A stretch of 64,000 nucleotides of DNA from Polyangiaceae bacterium (GTDB taxonomy: Bacteria; Myxococcota_A; Polyangia; Polyangiales; Polyangiaceae). This document shows, in pieces, positions 59,158 through 64,000 of this stretch (position 1 is the stretch's first letter; each line of letters opens with the position of its first letter). A program made the translations under genes and the position numbers. Location of the stretch: the NCBI GenBank assembly GCA_015075635.1, contig JABTUA010000003.1, forward strand, positions 372,001-436,000, written 5' to 3'. The notes under the pieces are model-generated. The model did not search any database. It had not been told where the DNA came from and worked only from the letters and a program-made list of their open reading frames with translations.

Positions 59158-61940
59158 GGCGCCTCCGGGCAGCGACCGAGCTCGGCCCGTTGCAGCACAA
59201 GTCCGGCTGTAACGCCCGTCTCGGGCACGCTCTTCAGCACCAGCTCGACGTCGCGCCCCTCCCAGTCGTGCAGGCCGATGGGGCCGATGGCCTGCGCGTC
59301 CTCGCGGACGCGGCGCTTGTCCACGCGGTGTGCGATCTCGTCCACGACGACGTAGGTCTCGACGGTGGCCGCGCCGCTGCCACGCGCCGAGAAGCAGGTG
59401 TCCTTGCTGATGCGGGCGCGGTAGCGGATCTCGCGCGTCTCGACCGGCAAGCGCACGTCTTGTCCGCTGAGCTCGAAGCTGCCGCTCACCTTGGCCCAGC
59501 CACCGCGGATGGCGTCCGCGATGGCGGTGCGCGCGCTGCAGCGACCGAGCTCCGCGCGGGACACGACGGCGTAGTCGTTCCGAGTGTCGGCGCCGTTCTT
59601 GGTGCCGAAGCGCAAGAGCGCGCTCCGGCCAGCCCAGGGCCAGAGCGCGACTTCCACCGGCAGGTGCGTCCCGGGGGCGACGCGCTCCGCGACCAGGCGC
59701 GGTCGCTCCGCGCGGTCGACCAGGTGGACCTCGAACTCGACGCCGTCGCCGCTGCCCGGCGCGGCGCGCACCTCGAGGTCAGCGAACAGGCAGCTGTCCT
59801 CGCAGGGCCGTACGTCGAAGAAGATCTCGGCTACGTGCAGCGGCGGCGGGTTTGGATGGAGCTCGAAGCCGCGTCCGGCCAGGCGCGGAGCGACGTTACG
59901 CGGCAGCGCCCGGCCGCGCTCCAGCTCCTGGGTGAAGTCCAGCTTCGGCGTGCACTCGGCCGCCGGTGCGCTGGGGGGCAGCGCCGGCGGCGAGAGGACC
60001 GAGACCGAGTGCACCAGGAGCTCCCCGTGCTCCGGTGAGAGTCGACCCTGACGCCGGAACCTGAGCCGCAGCGTGTCCGCGCTCACCTCGCGGAGCGGCG
60101 GTCTTCCGGCGATCCAGCGCCACTCGGCCGCGGCAGCGTCGGCGCTCGCCATGCTGTGCACGCGGCGGCCCACCGCGGCGTGGAAGAACTGCCGGTACTC
60201 GGAGACGGGAACGCCGGCCGCCTCGAAGCGGAACTCGATGCCCGGCAGCGCGCCGACCCAGCGCGCGTGCTCGGGCACTTCCAGCGTGTAGTCGAGCGCG
60301 ACGAGCTGTTCGCCCCGAACCGGCGCTCCCAGCGGGATCGCGACCTCGCCCGGCGCGTCGAACGCCAGGCGCCGTCCCGTCGCCGGGCTCGGCAACTCCC
60401 TGCGCTCCGCCAGCGCACGTCGGCCGCGGCGCGCCAGGACCAAGCTGGCGGCGCCCACGGCTTCGTGCGGCGCGTAGGTCTCGGCGATGGTGACGAAGTC
60501 CTCGCCCAGGAGCCAGTCGGAGCCGCGCGGATCCTCGAAGGCGAGCAGCTCGTGCACGTAATAGGGACAAGCAGCCGCATCCAGCGCGCGGGCGCGCTCG
60601 CGCTGCTGGTCCTCGGTCCAGCGCAGGGTGAGCAGCGTGGGCCCGCTCACCCGCGAGAGCGCGTGCACGATGGTGAGCCCGGGTGCCAGCGCGATGCAGG
60701 GCAGAGCGTCTCGCCGCTTTCCGACCCACTCGGCCGCCGGCGTGATGTCCGTGGTGAAACTTCCGTCGTCCGGTGCTCCATGGCGGAGCGCGTGGAGCGC
60801 TGCCAGCGCGTTCCGGGGCCGCAGCCAGAGCGCGTCGCGATAGCTGCCGAACCAGCCCGCGAAGGCGACGGCCGCGAGCAGGGCCGCCGCGATGCGCGGG
60901 GCGCTCGAGTCGTCGCCCGCCTGCCGGGCGGCCCACAGCACCAAGACCACGAGCAGCGGCGCGATGCCGACGAATACGTGCCCCTGATCGGTGACGATGG
61001 CGGCGAAGCTCGCGGCGGGGAGCACGCTCAGCACCCACACCGGCTCGACCCAGCGGCCGCTCCGCCGGAGCAGCGGTATTCCGGCCAAGACTGCGGCTGC
61101 CACTCCCAGCGCGACGATGTTCGCCGGACGCACGCCCGCCTCCCATCCGGTCCAGAGCGCGCCGTAGGCGGAGGCGATGCGTCGCTGCTCCGGCACGTAG
61201 GCGAGCGGGTTCGCTCCGGCGGCGAGGGCTCCCACCGCCGCGGCGGCGAGCGTCGCCGCGAGCGCCGCGACGTACCAGCCGCCCCGAGAGAGCGCGGGGC
61301 GCACGGGCTCGCGGCGCCGGAAGCGGGCGATGGCCTCCGCCGCCACGGCGACGGTGACGGCGGAGAGCGCCAGAGGCACGCGATCGAAGCTGTAGAGCAG
61401 GCCGAACGTGGTGAGCGCAGCGGGCAGGAGCGCCTTGCGAAACGACGGGGCCTCGCCGTCGGGCAGGTAGCTCACGACGATGGCGACCGACAGCATCGCG
61501 CGCAGCGTGGAGATGCCGGCGGCGTACGAGACCAGAGACAACGCTACGAGGACGACGACGCGCGCCCAGCCGCTCTGCGCGACGCGCCAGGTGAGCCAGA
61601 TCGAGGCCGCGACGCCCAGCAACATGTGCGACGCCTCCATCGCCGCGATCACCTGCGCGGGGCTGGCCGCGAAGGGGCCGCCTTTGGCGAGCCAGGTCAG
61701 CGCCTGCCACAGCGGGCCGCGCGCGTAATGGAAGTCGCGCCCGCTCCAGACCCCCTGATCAGCCAAGAACACCAGCTCGAGCTGCCAGGCCGTGTCGAGC
61801 CGGGTGGGCTCGAGGGCGCGCAGGCTGAAGGTCGCGGCGCGCAGGTAGGCGGCGGCGGCCACACTGACCGCGAGGTACGCCAGGACCAGCCGGATCGCCC
61901 AGCGGGCTCTGCGCTCGGAGGCCGGGGAGGACGCACTCAC
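59154..61940 (-). CDS. B-type GT-C-like membrane protein, second cassette
   Basis: A 928-residue protein (GTG start) paralogous to the B-type gene at 38559. The loop motif is RDFHYARGPLW (68-78), a QGHVFVG loop lies near residue 322, and SGPT replaces PGPT near residue 440. The beta part carries CEDSCLFADLE (about 710-720). Sequence divergence from the first B gene is large, so the cassettes were duplicated or acquired long ago. It precedes the A-type gene with GTGA overlap and is divergent from the PaaK-like gene across 71 bp. Confidence 0.75.
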   Translation of the reverse strand: MSASSPASERRARWAIRLVLAYLAVSVAAAAYLRAATFSLRALEPTRLDTAWQLELVFLADQGVWSGRDFHYARGPLWQALTWLAKGGPFAASPAQVIAAMEASHMLLGVAASIWLTWRVAQSGWARVVVLVALSLVSYAAGISTLRAMLSVAIVVSYLPDGEAPSFRKALLPAALTTFGLLYSFDRVPLALSAVTVAVAAEAIARFRRREPVRPALSRGGWYVAALAATLAAAAVGALAAGANPLAYVPEQRRIASAYGALWTGWEAGVRPANIVALGVAAAVLAGIPLLRRSGRWVEPVWVLSVLPAASFAAIVTDQGHVFVGIAPLLVVLVLWAARQAGDDSSAPRIAAALLAAVAFAGWFGSYRDALWLRPRNALAALHALRHGAPDDGSFTTDITPAAEWVGKRRDALPCIALAPGLTIVHALSRVSGPTLLTLRWTEDQQRERARALDAAACPYYVHELLAFEDPRGSDWLLGEDFVTIAETYAPHEAVGAASLVLARRGRRALAERRELPSPATGRRLAFDAPGEVAIPLGAPVRGEQLVALDYTLEVPEHARWVGALPGIEFRFEAAGVPVSEYRQFFHAAVGRRVHSMASADAAAAEWRWIAGRPPLREVSADTLRLRFRRQGRLSPEHGELLVHSVSVLSPPALPPSAPAAECTPKLDFTQELERGRALPRNVAPRLAGRGFELHPNPPPLHVAEIFFDVRPCEDSCLFADLEVRAAPGSGDGVEFEVHLVDRAERPRLVAERVAPGTHLPVEVALWPWAGRSALLRFGTKNGADTRNDYAVVSRAELGRCSARTAIADAIRGGWAKVSGSFELSGQDVRLPVETREIRYRARISKDTCFSARGSGAATVETYVVVDEIAHRVDKRRVREDAQAIGPIGLHDWEGRDVELVLKSVPETGVTAGLVLQRAELGRCPEAP

Positions 61941-62011
61941 GGCAGGGGCGGTTGTGCCACATCCCGGCGCCGTTTGACGACCGATGGGCGAGACACTAGG
62001 GAAACCACCTC

Positions 62012-63328
62012 TTGCTGCCCATCGCCCACTCCAGCTACTGGGTCGCGAGCGCGCTCGCGTCGCAGTACCTCCCCGCCCCGGCGCTCCAGGCGCTGCAGCT
62101 GCGCCGGCTGCGCAGCATGCTGGCCTACGTCGAGCAGAACGTGGCGTTTTACCGGGAGCTCTGGGCTCGCGCGAACGTCGGCCCCGGCTCGGTGCGGAGC
62201 CTCGAGGATCTGCGGCGCTTCCCCGTGCCGAACCGCCGTCAGATCGAGGAAGACCCGAGCTGCATCGTGAGCCAGGAGCACCGCGATCTGTACCTGGCCG
62301 GCACCGGCTACATCCGCCGCTCGGGTGGCTCGTCCGGCGGACCCCAGCTCGAGATCCACAGCGACGAAGCGTCGTGGTCGCGGCTAGACGGCTTCTACTA
62401 CCGGGCGTTCGCCGCGCTCGGCTTCCGGCCCTGGGATCCGCTCGCGTACTTCTGGAGCGCGCCCTTCAAGAAGCGCACGCACAACTACCTGGGCATCATG
62501 CCCAAGGTCGGCGTGCCGGCGATGCTCGACGAAGCCGCGCAGCTCGCCATCCTCGAGCAGAACCCGGGTATCTGGTGGTACTACCATCCGACCAGCCTGT
62601 TCCCCCTCGCGCGCAAGTTCCCGGAGCGCCTGCGGAAGACCGCACCCGCGCGCGTCATCTGTCACGCGGAGCTCTTGCCGGACTCGATGCGCAAGGTCAT
62701 CGAGGACGTGATGGGTCAGCCCGTGTTCAACCAGTACGGCACCAGCGAGTTCAACCGAATGGCCTGGGAGTGCCCGGAGAAGCAGGGCTACCACATCGAC
62801 GCCGACAGCGTGATCTTCGAGATCGTGGACGACGACGGCCGCCCGGTGCGTCCCGGGGAGACCGGCCGCGTCATCGCCACCGGGCTCATCAACCGGATGA
62901 TGCCGCTGGTGCGCTACGAGCTCGGCGATCTCGTCGTGGCTTCGGACCGGCGCTGCGCGTGCGGGCGCACGCTGCCCATGATCGAGCGCATCGAAGGCCG
63001 GCTCAAGGACGTGTTCGTGCTGCCCGGCGGCGGCAAGCGCACGCCGCGGGAGATGCTCGAGCCCTACGCTTCCATCCCCGGCGTCGAGCAGTACCGCGTC
63101 ACGATCGCGAGCGACTCCAAGGTCGAGCTCGAGGTCGTGACGTCCGAGGCGGGCTTCTCCGGCGTGGAAGCCGAGGCCAAGAAGCGCTTCTCGGCCCTGT
63201 GTCCCGGCGTCGAGCTCGGGGTGAAGCGCATCCTGGACATCGAGAAGGCGCCGACCGGTAAGCGCGTGCTGATCCGGAATCGCCTGCGCGCCGCGGCAAA
63301 CCGCACGCGCCCCGAGTTCACGCTGTGA
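62012..63328 (+). CDS. PaaK/CapK-like adenylate-forming enzyme, second cassette
   Basis: A 438-residue ANL-superfamily protein. ATP loop RSGGSSGGPQLEI near residues 103-115, YGTSEFNRMAWEC near 242, RYELGDL near 308. As in the first cassette this gene is divergent from the A-B pair. The two PaaK-like proteins share motif layout but differ clearly in sequence, so they may activate different acyl groups. TTG at 62012 is taken as start because it begins at the conserved N-terminal helix (HSSYWVASALASQYLPAPAL); no better codon lies downstream. The stop overlaps the amylase start (GTGA). Confidence 0.85.
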   Translation: MLPIAHSSYWVASALASQYLPAPALQALQLRRLRSMLAYVEQNVAFYRELWARANVGPGSVRSLEDLRRFPVPNRRQIEEDPSCIVSQEHRDLYLAGTGYIRRSGGSSGGPQLEIHSDEASWSRLDGFYYRAFAALGFRPWDPLAYFWSAPFKKRTHNYLGIMPKVGVPAMLDEAAQLAILEQNPGIWWYYHPTSLFPLARKFPERLRKTAPARVICHAELLPDSMRKVIEDVMGQPVFNQYGTSEFNRMAWECPEKQGYHIDADSVIFEIVDDDGRPVRPGETGRVIATGLINRMMPLVRYELGDLVVASDRRCACGRTLPMIERIEGRLKDVFVLPGGGKRTPREMLEPYASIPGVEQYRVTIASDSKVELEVVTSEAGFSGVEAEAKKRFSALCPGVELGVKRILDIEKAPTGKRVLIRNRLRAAANRTRPEFTL

Positions 63329-64000
63329 GACATGCGCCGCCGAGCTGGGTCGAGGACGCGATCTTCTACCAGATCTTCCCCGATCGTTTCGCGCGCTCCG
63401 GAAAGGTGAAGCAACTCGGCCGGCTCGAGGCCTGGGACGCGCCGCCGACCAGCGACGGCGTGAAGGGCGGGGACCTGCTTGGAGTGATCGAGCACCTGGA
63501 CCACCTCGCCGAGCTGGGCGTGAACGCGCTCTACCTGAATCCGATCTTCGCGAGCGCGGCGAACCACCGCTATCACACCGCGGACTTCTACTCCGTGGAC
63601 GCGACGCTGGGCGGCGAAGCCGCGTTCCGCACCCTGCTCGACGCTTGCCACGCTCGCGGCATGCGCGTGGTGATCGACGGCGTCTTCAACCACGTCGGGC
63701 GCGGCTTCTTCGCGTTCCACGACGTGCTGGAGAAGGGACCCGAGTCGCGCTTTCTGGACTGGTTCGAGATCGAGGGTTTCCCGCTGAACGCCTACGGTGG
63801 TGGCAGTCCGCGCTACGCCACCTGGGCGGGCCATGCTTCGCTGCCCAAGCTCGCCGTGCAAAACCCGGAGGTCCGCGAGTACCTGATGGGCGTCGCCGAG
63901 CACTGGGCGCGCTTCGGCATCGACGGCTGGCGCCTGGACACGCCGGAGGAGATCCGCGTGGCCGGCTTCTGGGAGGAGCTCTCCGCCCGCGTCAAGGCGG
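63325..64000 (+). CDS. Family 13 alpha-amylase-type enzyme, 5' part
   Basis: The first 225 codons of a GH13 enzyme; the gene continues past the window. It opens WVEDAIFYQIFPDRFARS, a typical start of neopullulanase/maltogenic-amylase-type members without signal peptide. Region I is VIDGVFNHVG near residue 120, and region II with the nucleophile Asp is GWRLDTPEE near residue 202. It should hydrolyse or transfer alpha-1,4-glucosidic bonds in the cytoplasm. GTG 63325 overlaps the stop of the PaaK-like gene, linking alpha-glucan chemistry to the second cassette. Confidence 0.9.
   Translation, partial: MRHAPPSWVEDAIFYQIFPDRFARSGKVKQLGRLEAWDAPPTSDGVKGGDLLGVIEHLDHLAELGVNALYLNPIFASAANHRYHTADFYSVDATLGGEAAFRTLLDACHARGMRVVIDGVFNHVGRGFFAFHDVLEKGPESRFLDWFEIEGFPLNAYGGGSPRYATWAGHASLPKLAVQNPEVREYLMGVAEHWARFGIDGWRLDTPEEIRVAGFWEELSARVKA

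Overview
The window reads as a chromosomal segment of a high-GC (very roughly 70%) myxobacterium, most likely Myxococcota class Polyangiia. The pointers are many lipoproteins with Gly/Ser-rich stalks, a von Willebrand A protein with a MYXO-CTERM-like tail, an IgGFc-binding-type surface lipoprotein, two Hanks-type Ser/Thr kinases, frequent GTG starts and tight TGATG/GTGA/ATGA gene couplings. No plasmid, phage or CRISPR signal was seen. Placement is inferred from gene style, not from a marker gene.

Region by region. 1-3830 (minus strand) is one end of a surface-polysaccharide operon: an unidentified partial gene, a cupin, a GT2 glycosyltransferase, a methyltransferase and a Wzx-like flippase. 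3960-12764 holds envelope and secreted proteins (lipoproteins, a small outer-membrane barrel, IgGFc-like protein, MYXO-CTERM vWA protein, a bufferin-like Cys-repeat lipoprotein) plus tRNA-Arg(UCU) and a patatin. 12807-25422 holds a HEAT-repeat Ser/Thr kinase, a hybrid histidine kinase, a truncated haemoglobin with a coupled small gene, lipoproteins, a membrane Ser/Thr kinase with DWG in place of DFG, an ATC-hydrolase-like protein and a DUF454 protein. 25423-29192 is a scarred stretch: a decayed Cys-rich gene, a phospholipase-D-like lipoprotein, a detached second copy of the last 47 codons of uppS, a strong hairpin, a DUF559 gene and the intact uppS. 29455-35745 has a Cys-rich lipoprotein, a methyltransferase, a two-component system, a long lipoprotein and sixA.

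35752-64000 is the most distinctive part. A pair of large membrane proteins (A-type about 935 aa, B-type about 926 aa; GT-C-like helical bundle followed by beta-rich domains with a Cys-x3-Cys-x2-Ala-Glu/Asp motif) sits divergently beside a PaaK/CapK-like adenylate-forming enzyme. The same A-B pair, in the same order and again divergent from a PaaK/CapK-like gene, recurs at 56361-63328. The second A gene carries a frameshift. Between and beside the cassettes lie a BpsA-like aminopropyltransferase-fold protein, a radical SAM protein with a methyltransferase, another GT-C-like protein, a GMC oxidoreductase, an alpha-glucan-type set (GT4, GH57, class III aminotransferase; GH13 at the right edge), an ECF sigma/anti-sigma pair and an ODP-type diiron protein. 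A small element with 13-bp inverted ends and the 5' remnant of a group II intron mark past insertions.

Working view (inference): the A-B/PaaK-like cassettes with the sugar-active enzymes build or decorate an envelope glycan or glycolipid unlike the classical O-antigen cluster at the left edge.
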